Source of the DNA: Clostridium sp. CS001
GTDB taxonomy: Bacteria; Bacillota; Clostridia; Clostridiales; Clostridiaceae
Length of the DNA stretch: 64,000 nucleotides
NCBI RefSeq assembly: GCF_020443565.1
Contig: NZ_JAIZZN010000017.1
Coordinates: 17,095-81,094, forward strand
Direction of reading: 5' to 3'
The translations under genes and the position numbers were made by a program. The notes beneath the pieces were generated by a model. That model was not told the DNA's origin. It made no database searches and saw nothing but the letters and a program-made list of their open reading frames with translations. Positions 11,315 to 20,051 of the stretch are shown in pieces (positions within the stretch are counted from its first letter, which is position 1; each line of letters opens with the position of its first letter).

Positions 11315-11353
11315 GAACGCCGTATGAGTAGGAAACTCTCATGTACGGTGTGA
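11315..11353 (+). other. Group II intron domain V
   Basis: A short hairpin of the catalytic core: CGCCGTATGAG pairs with CTCTCATGTACGG around a GGAAA-containing loop. A CGC triad lies at the base of the 5' strand, and the domain VI stem follows at once. Confidence 0.8.
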
Positions 11354-11400
11354 AGTGGGGGAAAAGGTGGAGATAATCTCAAAACCTTACCTATCACTAT

Positions 11401-12863
11401 TGGAAATTGTTCGAAAGCTTGCTGGATATTCCATGGGTAGATCAGATCTAGTGCGTCGTGCTATGTCTAAAAAGAAACACAAGGTCATGGAAGAAGAGCG
11501 CTACAACTTTATTCATGGAATAGTTGGAATAGATGGCACCATAGAAGTGGAGGGGTGCCTACGTAATGGGATTACGGAGGAAGCAGCAAACCGGATATTT
11601 GATCAGATGATGGATTTTGCTTCCTATGCTTTCAATAAATCCCATGCAGCAGCCTATGCAGTTGTAGGTTATCAAACAGCATACTTAATGTGTTATTACC
11701 CTACAGAATTTATAGCCGCTATGCTAAATAGTATAAAAGGTAGTAGTGAGAAAGTAGCCTTTTATACTAGATATGCGGACCAAATTGGTATTCAAGTTTT
11801 ACCACCTAGTATAAATGAAAGTTTTGCAGGGTTTACTGTAAAGGGGGATACTATAAGATTTGGGCTCACAGCTATAAAGAATGTTGGGGCAAATGTAATA
11901 GATACTATTGTAAAAAGCCGAGAGGAAAAAGGCGATTTCACTGGATTCATGGATTTTTGCAATAAGATAGATACCTCTTGTGTAAGCAAAAGAGCAGTAG
12001 AAAGTCTTATTAAGGCTGGAGCATTTGATGATTTTAAGGTTTATAGGTCTAAGCTACTAGCAATCTATGAGAAAGTATTAGATGGAGTAAACAACGATAG
12101 GAAGAGGAATGTTTCAGGACAAATAAATCTATTTTTAGATTTTGATAATGATTATGATAATTTTGAAATAGAGTATCCAAATATTAAAGAATTTAAAAAG
12201 AAACATATTTTAGCAATGGAAAAAGAAATGACAGGAATATACTTGTCTGGACATCCACTAGATGATTATGAAGAGACCTTAAAGATTCAGACCAATACAA
12301 GAATATCTGATATTTTAGTGGAGGAAAGCCTTGAAGAAGGTAATGATTTACTAAGTGAAAGCTTTAAACTTAAAGATGGTGATAATGTTATCATTGGAGG
12401 AATAATATCAACGGTTACAAGGAAAGTTACTAAGAATAATGCAATGATGGCCTTTATTAATCTTGAGGATTTATACGCTAGTGTTGAGGTAATAGTTTTT
12501 CCTAAGACCTTTGAAAAATATAAGTCCTTAATAGAAGAGGATGAAATAATAATAATAAAGGGAAGAGTAAGTATCAGGGAAGAGGAACAACCCAAAATAT
12601 TATGTGAAGATATTAAACCATTATTAAAGATTAATAGTGAAAAGATTTATATCTTGATAGAAAATGAATCTATGATGAAGGATGCCCTAAAAAAACTAAA
12701 ACAGAATTTGACCATATATAGAGGAAACACCCCTGTATACCTTTGTACAAAGGAGCCAAGAAAGATGTATGTTGTAGATAAGGGTTTATGGCTCAGCGAG
12801 GAAACAGATACTATGGAAATGCTTCGAGGTGTATTCGGAAAAGATAATATAAAAATACAATAA
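11401..12863 (+). CDS. dnaE: DNA polymerase III alpha subunit DnaE, 3' exon
   Basis: Second exon. It resumes in the conserved run VRKLAGYSMGRSDLVRRAMS and continues through AFNKSHAAAYAVVGYQTAYL, the helix-hairpin-helix region (VSKRAVESLIKAGAFDDF) and an OB-fold (VIIGGIISTVTRKVTKNNA through ASVEVIVFPKTFEKY), which binds single-stranded DNA. An apparent start at ATG 11355 lies in intron domain VI and would add foreign residues, so this is not an independent gene. The cyanobacterial split-intein site (before FNKSHAA) is intact here, so the interruption is unrelated to it. A hairpin terminator follows, then pfkA. Confidence 0.95.
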
Positions 12864-12885
12864 GGCTTTTGCCTATGATAAATTT

Positions 12886-12916
12886 AAACATGGGAGAAAT
12901 ATTTTCTTCCATGTTT
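12886..12916 (+). terminator. Hairpin after dnaE
   Basis: A 13-bp stem, AAACATGGGAGAA paired to TTCTTCCATGTTT with one G-T pair and a tiny loop, lies 23 nt after the dnaE stop. The following sequence is AT-rich but lacks a long T run, so termination may be partial. Confidence 0.6.
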
Positions 12917-13183
12917 ATTAATTAAATTATCTTCTAAAATGCCATTAAAAGGTTTACAATGCCGTTATAATATTATATTTAATATTTATAAATATAATAT
13001 GTTGAATGTTCTGAGAAAGTTGTATAAAATTAGATTATAATAACATTATATTTAGCAGCAAGAGTCTATAAACAATCAGGGACATATTTTGACCATAGTT
13101 AATAAATCTTGTCCCAGTGAGAACTATAAGGATAAATAATTAATAATTATCTTATGCCAAGAGTACTACGAGGAGGAATGTTT
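12917..13183 (+). other. dnaE-pfkA intergenic region with candidate operator
   Basis: Very AT-rich, with several TATAAT-like hexamers, so no single promoter can be chosen. At 13078-13115 the half-sites GGGACA and TGTCCC face each other about 26 nt apart. The GAGGAGG ribosome site for pfkA is at 13169-13176. No ORF or RNA gene was recognised. Confidence 0.5.
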
Positions 13184-14143
13184 ATGAAAACAATTGCAGT
13201 ATTAACAAGTGGAGGAGATGCACCAGGAATGAATGCAGCCATTAGATCTGTAGTTAGAATGGCTATACACAAAGGCATTAGAGTTATGGGTGTACAACGA
13301 GGGTATAGCGGGCTTATAAATGGTGAAATCTTTGAAATGGATAGACACTCAGTTTCTGATATAATTCATAGAGGGGGAACTATTCTTAGAACTGCACGAT
13401 CAGAAGAATTTACAACAGAAGAAGGTAGAAAAAAGGCAGTTAATGTACTAAGGGTATTTGGTATTGATGGGTTGGTAGTAATCGGAGGGGACGGTTCTTT
13501 TAAAGGGGCACAGCTGTTATCAGAAATGGGCATTGCAACTGTTGGTATTCCAGGAACTATAGATAATGACTTGCCTTATAGCGAATATACTATAGGATTT
13601 GATACAGCACTAAATACTGTACTTGATGCTATAAATAAAATAAGAGATACTTCAAGTTCCCATGAGAGAATTAGTGTAGTTGAGGTAATGGGAAGAAATT
13701 GTGGGGATATAGCCTTATATGCTGGAATTGGCGGAGGGGCCGAAAGTGTAATTATTCCTGAAATAGGGTATGAAATAGATGATTTATGCAAAACTATATT
13801 CGAAGGTAAGCTAAGAGGGAAGATGCATAATTTAATAATACTAGCTGAAGGTGTAGGAAAAGCAAATGAGCTAGCAAAGCAAGTTGAAGAAATAACAGGA
13901 ATTGAATCAAGAGCTACAATACTTGGGCATATTCAAAGGGGCGGAAGTCCGAGTGCCTTTGATAGAATATTGGCTTCAAGAATGGGAGTAGAAGCAGTAG
14001 AAGTGCTTATACAAGGTAGATCAGGAAGAGTAATTGGTATGAGAGAAGGCAAAGTAGTAGATGAAGATATAAATGTTGCACTAGCAATACCAAGGGCATT
14101 TGATGAAAAGCTTTATGAAATATCAAAAGTGTTATCTTATTAA
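13184..14143 (+). CDS. pfkA: ATP-dependent 6-phosphofructokinase PfkA
   Basis: PfkA phosphorylates fructose 6-phosphate to fructose 1,6-bisphosphate, the committed step of glycolysis. GAGGAGG places the start at ATG 13184; an ATG 30 nt earlier includes the ribosome site in its own reading. The 319 residues are exactly family length. Motifs: [14 protein letters not shown] (ATP loop), [31 protein letters not shown] with the catalytic Asp, [13 protein letters not shown], and [15 protein letters not shown]. It is followed by pyk, the common clostridial glycolytic pair. Confidence 0.97.
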   Translation: MKTIAVLTSGGDAPGMNAAIRSVVRMAIHKGIRVMGVQRGYSGLINGEIFEMDRHSVSDIIHRGGTILRTARSEEFTTEEGRKKAVNVLRVFGIDGLVVIGGDGSFKGAQLLSEMGIATVGIPGTIDNDLPYSEYTIGFDTALNTVLDAINKIRDTSSSHERISVVEVMGRNCGDIALYAGIGGGAESVIIPEIGYEIDDLCKTIFEGKLRGKMHNLIILAEGVGKANELAKQVEEITGIESRATILGHIQRGGSPSAFDRILASRMGVEAVEVLIQGRSGRVIGMREGKVVDEDINVALAIPRAFDEKLYEISKVLSY

Positions 14144-14188
14144 GCATCACCTGTGGTGCTGTAGGCATCACTTACGTGCTGTAGCATA
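14144..14188 (+). repeat. Two-copy tandem palindromic repeat after pfkA
   Basis: Two near-identical units follow the stop codon head to tail, each reading GCATCAC, a few bases, then GTGCTGTAG. Each unit can form a short hairpin (CATCAC against GTGCTG). There is no T-run, so this is not a classical terminator. Confidence 0.6.
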
Positions 14189-14261
14189 AGATTAGCTAAT
14201 AATAAATACAAAATAAATATAGAATAAATACAAAATAAATTTTCAATAAGGGGAGTAATTT

Positions 14262-16022
14262 ATGAAGAAAACTAAAATTATATGTACAATAGGACCAACT
14301 AGTGACAATAGTGAAACTATAAAAAGACTAATCAATGAGGGGATGGATGCTTCAAGGCATAATTTTTCTCACGGAGATCATGAAGAACATAAGGTAAGAA
14401 TGGACTTAGTAAAAAAACTAAGAACAGAGCTTAATAAACATATTGCTATAATACTAGACACTAAAGGACCAGAAATTAGAACAGGGAATTTTGCAGCTGG
14501 TAAAGTTGAATTAAAAGAAGGTTCAAAATTTACTATTGTTTGTGGTGAGGAAGTTGTGGGGGATGAAACAATTTGCTCGGTAACATATAATAAGTTACAT
14601 GAAGACGTTAAGCCAGGTGATACTATATTAATAGATGACGGTTTAGTTGGACTTAGGGTAGATGAAGTAAAAGGTAAAAGAGTACTTTGCACCGTTGCAA
14701 ATACTGGAATGGTAGGTACCCATAAAGGGGTTAATGTACCTGGAGTTTCAATAAATCTACCTTCACTTACAGAGAGAGACATTGAAGATTTAAAATTTGG
14801 GATTTCCCAAGAAGTTGATATTGTTGCTGCGTCTTTTATAAGAAAAGCTGCAGATGTACTTGATATAAGACGTGTACTTAACGAAAATGGTGGAGCAGAA
14901 ATACAAATATTTTCTAAAATTGAAAATAGAGAAGGGGTTAATAATATTGATGATATTATTAAATTCTCTGACGGTATTATGGTTGCAAGAGGAGACTTAG
15001 GGGTTGAAATTCCTACGGAAGAAGTCCCTATAGTTCAAAAAATGATTATTGAAAAATGTAATGCTGCAGGGAAAGCAGTTATAACAGCTACTCAAATGTT
15101 AGATTCCATGATGAGAAACCCAAGACCAACTAGAGCAGAGTCCTCAGACGTTGCAAATGCAATATTTGATGGTACAGATGCAATAATGCTTAGTGGTGAA
15201 ACTGCTAGTGGTAAATACCCTGTAGAAACAGTAATGATAATGTCTAAGATAGCGCAAGCTGCTGAAAATGCTCTTAATTATGAGGCTAACTTAAAGAAGA
15301 AGAGAAAATCCCATATTCCCAATGTGCCAAATGCTATTAGTTTAGCTACTTGTAATACGGCTATGGAATTAAATGCTTCAGCTATTATCACTGCAACACA
15401 AAGTGGTCATACAGCTAAAAAGGTTTCGGCTTATAGACCGGAATGTCCTGTTATAGCTGTTACTCCTTATGAAAAAGTAGCAAGAAGCTTAGCATTAAAT
15501 TGGGGTGTGTTTCCAGTATGTTCAGATAAAGTAGATTCTACAGATGAACTTATAGATAAGTCTGTAAACATTGCACTAGAAGCAGGTTATGTGGAAAAGG
15601 GAGACTTAGTAGTTATTGCAGCTGGAATCCCTGCAAATTACGTAGGTAGCACAAATATGATGAAGGTTCATGTTGTTGGGGATATATTACTTCAAGGTAA
15701 GGGGAATATAAGTGCATCAGCTTGTGGAACAGCTCATTATGTAAAATCTGCAAAAGAAGCTAATGATACTATTCAAGATGGAGATATTTTAGTAGTGAAA
15801 AGATTAAATAGGGAATATATTGATATATTAGATAGAGTTTCAGGAATCATTGTAGAAGAAGATGAGCTAAGCTCAAGCGTTGTTATTGAATGTACCTCAA
15901 AAGGAATTCCAATAATATATAATGCAACAGGAGCAGCAGAAATCATTAAAACTGGTTCATTTATAACAATGGATGCAGCTAGAGGTATCGTATATAGTGG
16001 AAGAGCTAATATAAAGTACTAA
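14262..16022 (+). CDS. pyk: Pyruvate kinase with C-terminal PEP-utilizer-like domain
   Basis: Converts PEP and ADP to pyruvate and ATP. Catalytic barrel motifs: CTIGPTS, NFSHGDHEEH, ILDTKGPEIRTG, SKIENREGV, IMVARGDLGVEIP, ITATQMLDSM, and SGETASGKYP. The protein has 586 residues, longer than the roughly 470 of E. coli enzymes, because of an extra C-terminal phosphohistidine-type domain (about 480-586) with DGDILVVKRLNREYIDIL, as in Bacillus pyruvate kinases. The usual NVAR before NFSHG is DASR here, keeping the Arg. AGGGGAG precedes the ATG. A terminator follows at 16125. Confidence 0.97.
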   Translation: MKKTKIICTIGPTSDNSETIKRLINEGMDASRHNFSHGDHEEHKVRMDLVKKLRTELNKHIAIILDTKGPEIRTGNFAAGKVELKEGSKFTIVCGEEVVGDETICSVTYNKLHEDVKPGDTILIDDGLVGLRVDEVKGKRVLCTVANTGMVGTHKGVNVPGVSINLPSLTERDIEDLKFGISQEVDIVAASFIRKAADVLDIRRVLNENGGAEIQIFSKIENREGVNNIDDIIKFSDGIMVARGDLGVEIPTEEVPIVQKMIIEKCNAAGKAVITATQMLDSMMRNPRPTRAESSDVANAIFDGTDAIMLSGETASGKYPVETVMIMSKIAQAAENALNYEANLKKKRKSHIPNVPNAISLATCNTAMELNASAIITATQSGHTAKKVSAYRPECPVIAVTPYEKVARSLALNWGVFPVCSDKVDSTDELIDKSVNIALEAGYVEKGDLVVIAAGIPANYVGSTNMMKVHVVGDILLQGKGNISASACGTAHYVKSAKEANDTIQDGDILVVKRLNREYIDILDRVSGIIVEEDELSSSVVIECTSKGIPIIYNATGAAEIIKTGSFITMDAARGIVYSGRANIKY

Positions 16023-16124
16023 TAACTACCAAAAAAAGGTTGAAACATGAGGCGTGATTGTGTATAATTGAAACACATATGGTTATAATTACAGGTAAAA
16101 CAGTATGGCAACTGATTTCTATTT

Positions 16125-16148
16125 AGCACCTATATGGTGCTTTTTTTG
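16125..16148 (+). terminator. Terminator after pyk
   Basis: AGCACC, loop TATAT, GGTGCT, then seven T. It is a small hairpin with a strong T run about 100 nt after the pyk stop. The rest of 16149-16346 is AT-rich and holds no recognised gene. Confidence 0.8.
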
Positions 16149-16346
16149 TCTATAAAAGCAGAAACATAGAAAATCTTATAAAAATATAAAGATTACTTCT
16201 AACTTATTCTTCATATGTATAGTATAATAAAATCAAAAGCTACAAATTATAATTAAAGGCTATAAATTATAGTTGGAAACTGAAACTAAAAATTGCAAAA
16301 CTATAACCATGACTTTATCTAAAAATAAATGATAGGAGTGATAATC

Positions 16347-16706
16347 ATGATTGGAACTTTAAGCTGCAGTGCAACAAGGTGTGTTAATAATATGTCTGGA
16401 ATATGCTCAGCAAGTAATATCAATGTTTCAGGTGCAAATGCTCATAGTACTGAGGAAACACAATGCGAAACCTTTGCCGAAAAGGGTTTAAAAAACTCCT
16501 TAACAAATGTACTAAATATGAATGTGATTGGTGAAATAAAACAAGCATTTAATCATGATATTATCAAGATGAGTCCAAGTATTAAATGCGAGGCTACAAA
16601 TTGTGTTCATAATGAAAAAGATTTATGTATTGCAGATAATATTATAATAAGTGGAATAGATGCTTTAAATAGCGAAAGAACACAATGTGAGACATTTAAA
16701 GAATAG
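16347..16706 (+). CDS. Double DUF1540 small Cys-rich protein
   Basis: A 119-residue protein with two copies of the DUF1540 Cys motif: LSCSATRCVNNMSGICSASN (about 4-23) and IKCEATNCVHNEKDLCIADN (about 77-96). Each ends in a conserved TQCETF. Each motif has four cysteines and probably binds one metal ion. Function is unknown; the family is common in spore-forming clostridia. The start at 16347 follows ATAGGAG; the ATG at 16329 overlaps that site. Confidence 0.88.
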   Translation: MIGTLSCSATRCVNNMSGICSASNINVSGANAHSTEETQCETFAEKGLKNSLTNVLNMNVIGEIKQAFNHDIIKMSPSIKCEATNCVHNEKDLCIADNIIISGIDALNSERTQCETFKE

Positions 16707-16768
16707 TTAAGCTTTTAATCAAATGAAAAATATATTTACAGTAGCTGTTTTTTAGTTACAATTAAATA

Positions 16769-16824
16769 GGCGCAGGGAATAAATGAACTAGTATAGTTTA
16801 CTTGTTGTTTATTTTCCTGTGCCT
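16769..16824 (+). terminator. Long hairpin after the DUF1540 gene
   Basis: GGCGCAGGGAATAAA can pair with TTTATTTTCCTGTGCC across a 24-nt loop that contains a smaller hairpin. The T run is weak, so it may instead be a processing or stabilising element. Confidence 0.5.
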
Positions 16825-16891
16825 TATCATTTTAAAATTGTAGCCTAGAATTGCTAGAATTAAAATAGATATTATTAGAGAGGAGAAAATT

Positions 16892-18301
16892 ATGAAGGGT
16901 AAGAAAGAATTTGATAATTATGTTATTCCTGTTGAAAAAAACATGGATTACATAATGACTATAGACAATATGGGATACGAGGGCGAAGGGGTAGGAAAGA
17001 TAGACAATTTTACCGTTTTTGTAGCTGGTGCAATTGTAGGAGAAAAGGTAAAAGTAAAAATTGTTAAACTGTCTAAAAGCTTTGCCTTTGGTAAACTACT
17101 AGAGATTATTGAAACATCTAAAAGTAGAATAGAACCAGTTTGTAGTATTTATAAAAACTGTGGAGGGTGTAATATACAGCATGTTGACTATGAGGCGCAG
17201 TTAGATTTTAAAACTGATAGGGTAAAGCAAGTTATGGGCAGAATTGGGAAACTCGAAGATGTAATAATACATCCTACGATAGGTATGAAGGATCCTTATA
17301 ATTATAGAAATAAAGTTCAATTACCTGTATCAAATAAGGCTGGAGAAGTAAACATTGGTTTTTATGCAGCAAGAAGCCACGACATAATTAATATGGAAAC
17401 TTGCTATATTCAAGACAAGGTAGCAGATATTGTGGTGAAACTAACAAAACAATGGATGAAAGAGTATGGTGTTCAGAGTTACAATGAGGAAAATCATCAA
17501 GGATCTGTTCGTCATATTATGATTAGAAAAGGATTTAAAACAGGGGAAGTAATGGTGGTGGTAGTTACTAAAGGTAAGAGTCTCCCTTTTAAAGAAGAAT
17601 TTATAGCTTTAATGACTAAAAAAATTCAAGGACTAGTTAGCATAGTACAAAATGTTAATAATGAAAAGACAAATGTAATACTAGGAGCCCAATGTAAAAC
17701 CTTATGGGGAAAAGATACTATAACTGATTACATAGGTGAATTTAAATTTGAAGTTTCTCCACTATCCTTTTTCCAAGTCAATTCAATTCAAACAGAAGTA
17801 TTATATGGTAAAGCACTTGAGTATGCAAATTTAAGTGGTGGAGAAGTGGTTCTAGATGCTTACTGTGGTACAGGAACTATATCTTTATTTTTATCACAAA
17901 AGGCTAAAAAAGTATACGGTGTAGAGATAGTACCAGAAGCTATTGAAAATGCCAAAATAAATGCCAAAGAAAACAATGTACATAATACAGAATTTATAGT
18001 AGGTGAAGCAGAGAGAGTTATTCCAAAACTTATTAGTGAAGGAGTACGTGCTGATGTTGTGGTTGTTGACCCTCCAAGAAAGGGTTGCGATAAATCACTT
18101 TTGGAAGCTATCAGCAGTATGAAGCCTAAAACTATAGTATATGTGTCTTGTGATCCAGGAACCTTAGCTCGTGATCTGGGAATTTTAGGGGAGCTTGGCT
18201 ATAAAACTATAGAAATTCAGCCGGTGGACATGTTTCCGCAGACGGCGCATGTGGAGTGTGTGGTTAAACTTAGTGCCACCCACGTGGCAAGTGGCATGTA
18301 G
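16892..18301 (+). CDS. rlmD: 23S rRNA (uracil-5-)-methyltransferase, RumA/RlmD family
   Basis: SAM-dependent enzyme making 5-methyluridine in 23S rRNA (U1939, and U747 in the RlmCD type of Gram-positives). Domains: TRAM RNA-binding domain (about 15-75), an iron-sulfur site ([10 protein letters not shown] plus a later Cys in METCYIQ), the SAM fold ([26 protein letters not shown]), the [11 protein letters not shown] motif, and the catalytic Cys in [14 protein letters not shown]. It has 469 residues. The last eight or so codons after VVKL are supplied by a 26-nt repeat also found at 30170 (SATHVASGM), so the C-terminal tail is a recent addition. GAGGAG precedes the ATG. Confidence 0.94.
   Translation: MKGKKEFDNYVIPVEKNMDYIMTIDNMGYEGEGVGKIDNFTVFVAGAIVGEKVKVKIVKLSKSFAFGKLLEIIETSKSRIEPVCSIYKNCGGCNIQHVDYEAQLDFKTDRVKQVMGRIGKLEDVIIHPTIGMKDPYNYRNKVQLPVSNKAGEVNIGFYAARSHDIINMETCYIQDKVADIVVKLTKQWMKEYGVQSYNEENHQGSVRHIMIRKGFKTGEVMVVVVTKGKSLPFKEEFIALMTKKIQGLVSIVQNVNNEKTNVILGAQCKTLWGKDTITDYIGEFKFEVSPLSFFQVNSIQTEVLYGKALEYANLSGGEVVLDAYCGTGTISLFLSQKAKKVYGVEIVPEAIENAKINAKENNVHNTEFIVGEAERVIPKLISEGVRADVVVVDPPRKGCDKSLLEAISSMKPKTIVYVSCDPGTLARDLGILGELGYKTIEIQPVDMFPQTAHVECVVKLSATHVASGM
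18271..18296 (+). repeat. 26-nt palindrome-containing repeat, copy 1 (end of rlmD)
   Basis: This 26-nt segment begins TAGTGCCACC and contains TGCCAC-CCAC-GTGGCA. It is present in exact inverted orientation at 30170-30195. Here it lies inside the last codons of rlmD. Confidence 0.9.
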
Positions 18302-18334
18302 TGGATTTTAAATAAAAACTGAAGTTTATTTTAT

Positions 18335-18369
18335 ATTCCCTCAAACTAAATTAGTTTGGGGGAATTTTG
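18335..18369 (+). terminator. Terminator after rlmD
   Basis: A 15-bp stem ATTCCCTCAAACTAA paired with TTAGTTTGGGGGAAT (one G-T) is followed by TTTTG. A closely similar hairpin lies at 19231 after the next gene. Confidence 0.75.
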
Positions 18370-18473
18370 TTGAAATAACATATTTAGATTACATTGGTTG
18401 TGAGCTTTTAAGAAATCCATTTTGGCCACTTAATGTAGCTAAAGAACTTCAAGATGATGATTTAATATCATGA
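18363..18473 (+). pseudogene. Possible short gene remnant (no start codon)
   Basis: The frame ending at TGA 18471-18473 reads a protein-like string containing YLDYIGCELL and NPFWPLNVAKELQDDD. It has no start codon or ribosome site and overlaps the terminator arm. The residue mix (Trp, Cys, Pro, acidic run) is unlike random AT-rich sequence. The family was not recognised. Confidence 0.25.
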
Positions 18474-18616
18474 TATAATAAATGTGAATATTGTGTGAAT
18501 ATATATGGTAAAATTAACGTAAAATTTGTAAAGTTGTAACACGATTGCCATACATAAAGCTGATAATGAGAGGATAAGAATGAGAATTTCTTAAAATGAA
18601 TTTAGGAGGTTTTATT

Positions 18617-19195
18617 ATGGTAAAGAGAAAGTTATATCAGAGACTACTTGTTTTGGGTATTGTTGGGAGCATAACTATTTCAAGTGCAATTGTAGCATTT
18701 GCAGATAATGTTAAGGCTAACAACTCTACTAAAACTAAGATTGAAGGCAGATTAGGTGTTAAACATAGAAGTGGAGATATTCAAAAGGGAGGCATGCAAA
18801 AGAGTAATTATTTAGGAACAGTATTAGCGACTCAGGTAACAGCGGGTGTTATAACTAAAATTGAAGCTGATAAGGTAACAGAATTCTTAAAAGCTAAAGA
18901 AGCTACGAGAAAAGCTGAAATGGATGCACAAAAGGCTAAATTTGATGCAATGACTGATGCTGATAAAAAGGTAGCAATGGAAGCTAAAAAAGCAGAAAGA
19001 GATGCACAAAAGGCTAAGCTAAAAGCTATGACTGTAGAGGAAAGAACTGCTTATATGAAGGCTAATAGACCTTCAAATACTAATATATTCACTGAGCTTG
19101 TAACAGCAGGCATTTTAACTAAAGATCAAGCTGATAAGATACAAGCTGCAGCACCACAAAAACCTGAAAAAGGAAGAGAATACATCAGACAATAA
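18617..19195 (+). CDS. Secreted helical protein (DUF2680-like)
   Basis: A 192-residue protein with a signal peptide: KRK, a hydrophobic core (LLVLGIVGSITISSAIVAF) and a probable cut after AFA. The mature part is Lys/Ala-rich and helical, with an internal duplication of the type DAQKAKxxAMTxxxx. Two segments resemble DUF2680 units: TQVTAGVITKIEADKVTEFL and LVTAGILTKDQADKIQAA. ATG 18617 follows AGGAGG with correct spacing; an in-frame ATG at 18596 lies upstream of that site and is rejected. Function is unknown; an extracellular or wall-associated role is likely. Confidence 0.8.
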   Translation: MVKRKLYQRLLVLGIVGSITISSAIVAFADNVKANNSTKTKIEGRLGVKHRSGDIQKGGMQKSNYLGTVLATQVTAGVITKIEADKVTEFLKAKEATRKAEMDAQKAKFDAMTDADKKVAMEAKKAERDAQKAKLKAMTVEERTAYMKANRPSNTNIFTELVTAGILTKDQADKIQAAAPQKPEKGREYIRQ

Positions 19196-19230
19196 AATGC
19201 TTAAGTAAAAAATTTAATATGATTTATGTT

Positions 19231-19264
19231 CCCTCAGACTTAAGTTAAAGTTTGGGGGATTTCT
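19231..19264 (+). terminator. Terminator after the secreted protein gene
   Basis: CCCTCAGACTT pairs with AAGTTTGGGGG across a short loop and is followed by ATTTCT. It resembles the hairpin at 18335, so near-identical terminators bracket the secreted protein gene. Confidence 0.7.
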
Positions 19265-19371
19265 ATTGCCACTTTTTAATTGCAAATATATAATGAATTA
19301 TTAGTAAGAAATATATAAAATAAATCAGTTTATAATAAGTAAAGCAAATATAAAAAGGAGGTAGAAAAGTC

Positions 19372-19947
19372 ATGATTTCAAAATTCAAAAAAATACAATA
19401 CAATTCACCTGTAATATTAACTTTTACGTTTTTAGCTCTTGCTAGTTACTTATTGTGTTATGTAACAAATGACACTTTGACAAGAGTGCTTTTTTCAAAT
19501 TACAGAACTTCTTTTTTAGATCCTATGCAATACGTGAGGCTTTTTTCTTATATACTAGGTCATGCTAATTGGGCTCATTTTTCAGGAAATTTTATAATAA
19601 TCTTAATAACTGGGCCTATGCTAGAAGAGAAGTACGGTTCCAAAGTTTTAATACAATTAATATTGGTAACAGCTTTTGTTACAGGCTTAATACATGTGAT
19701 TTTCTCTAGTGCTGCACTGCTAGGGGCAAGCGGAATTGTTTATATGTTTATTATATTAAGCTCCTTTACAAATGCACAGAAGGGTAGAATTCCACTGACT
19801 TTAATAATTGTGTTTTTTGTATTCATAGGTAGAGAAATATTTGGAGGTGTTTTTGCGCAAGATAATATTTCACAACTTGCTCATATTATTGGTGGACTTT
19901 GTGGGGCATTGTTTGCTTTTAAAGTTAAACATATAGAATCAATGTGA
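19372..19947 (+). CDS. Rhomboid-family intramembrane serine protease
   Basis: A 191-residue polytopic membrane protein with about six hydrophobic helices. Rhomboid signatures: the early HANWAHFSGNF segment (His and Asn of the oxyanion region), the catalytic Ser in LLGASGIVYM (GASG variant of GxSG), and the partner His in QLAHIIGGLCGALFAF. The Ser-His dyad is complete, so it should cut membrane-embedded substrates; the substrate is unknown. AGGAGGT precedes the ATG. It has its own intergenic spaces on both sides. Confidence 0.9.
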   Translation: MISKFKKIQYNSPVILTFTFLALASYLLCYVTNDTLTRVLFSNYRTSFLDPMQYVRLFSYILGHANWAHFSGNFIIILITGPMLEEKYGSKVLIQLILVTAFVTGLIHVIFSSAALLGASGIVYMFIILSSFTNAQKGRIPLTLIIVFFVFIGREIFGGVFAQDNISQLAHIIGGLCGALFAFKVKHIESM

Positions 19948-19998
19948 AATTACTGATTTATCACTTTTGTAACATTTAAAAATATTTTACCAATACTG

Positions 19999-20029
19999 TT
20001 GACATTAACGCTACGTGAATGTGTACAAT
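19999..20029 (+). promoter_or_regulatory. MerR-type promoter/operator with 19-bp spacer
   Basis: TTGACA (19999-20004) and TACAAT (20024-20029) are 19 bp apart, the overlong spacer that MerR proteins untwist. The spacer contains a partly palindromic ACGCTACGTGAATGT. It lies directly before the MerR gene, implying autoregulation. Confidence 0.75.
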
Positions 20030-20051
20030 AAGATTGCAAGGAGATGAGCGT

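Larger units (their letters stand above)
8623..11400 (+). mobile_element. Group II intron interrupting dnaE (2778 bp)
   Basis: A self-splicing retroelement. The 5' end is the consensus GTGCGAC (8623). A structured, gene-free region follows (8649-9391), then an intron-encoded RT/maturase in domain IV, a domain V hairpin near 11316-11352, and a domain VI-like stem ending CACTAT at 11400. Boundaries were fixed by dnaE: only the junction 8622/11401 gives in-frame, conserved V-M-E-I-V-R-K-L. A candidate bulged branch-point A lies about 8 nt from the 3' end. It sits in the sense orientation, as splicing requires. The subclass was not assigned; its 5' region differs from the IIC intron at 63894. Confidence 0.93.

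Noticed and set aside
11355..11400. Apparent start of an independent 502-residue gene at ATG 11355
   Set aside because: The first 15 codons lie in intron domain VI and are unlike DnaE; the rest is the dnaE 3' exon.
8600..11430. dnaE interruption as a split intein or as a frameshift
   Set aside because: No intein motifs are present, the cyanobacterial intein site (AFNKSHAAAYA) is intact further on, and the RNA-intron features explain the gap exactly.
14378..14782. 134-codon minus-strand ORF within pyk
   Set aside because: Antisense shadow of a conserved enzyme; low-complexity Ser/Thr/Pro-rich translation.
18300..18616. Riboswitch upstream of the secreted protein gene
   Set aside because: Only a terminator and a protein-like remnant were found; no known aptamer core.
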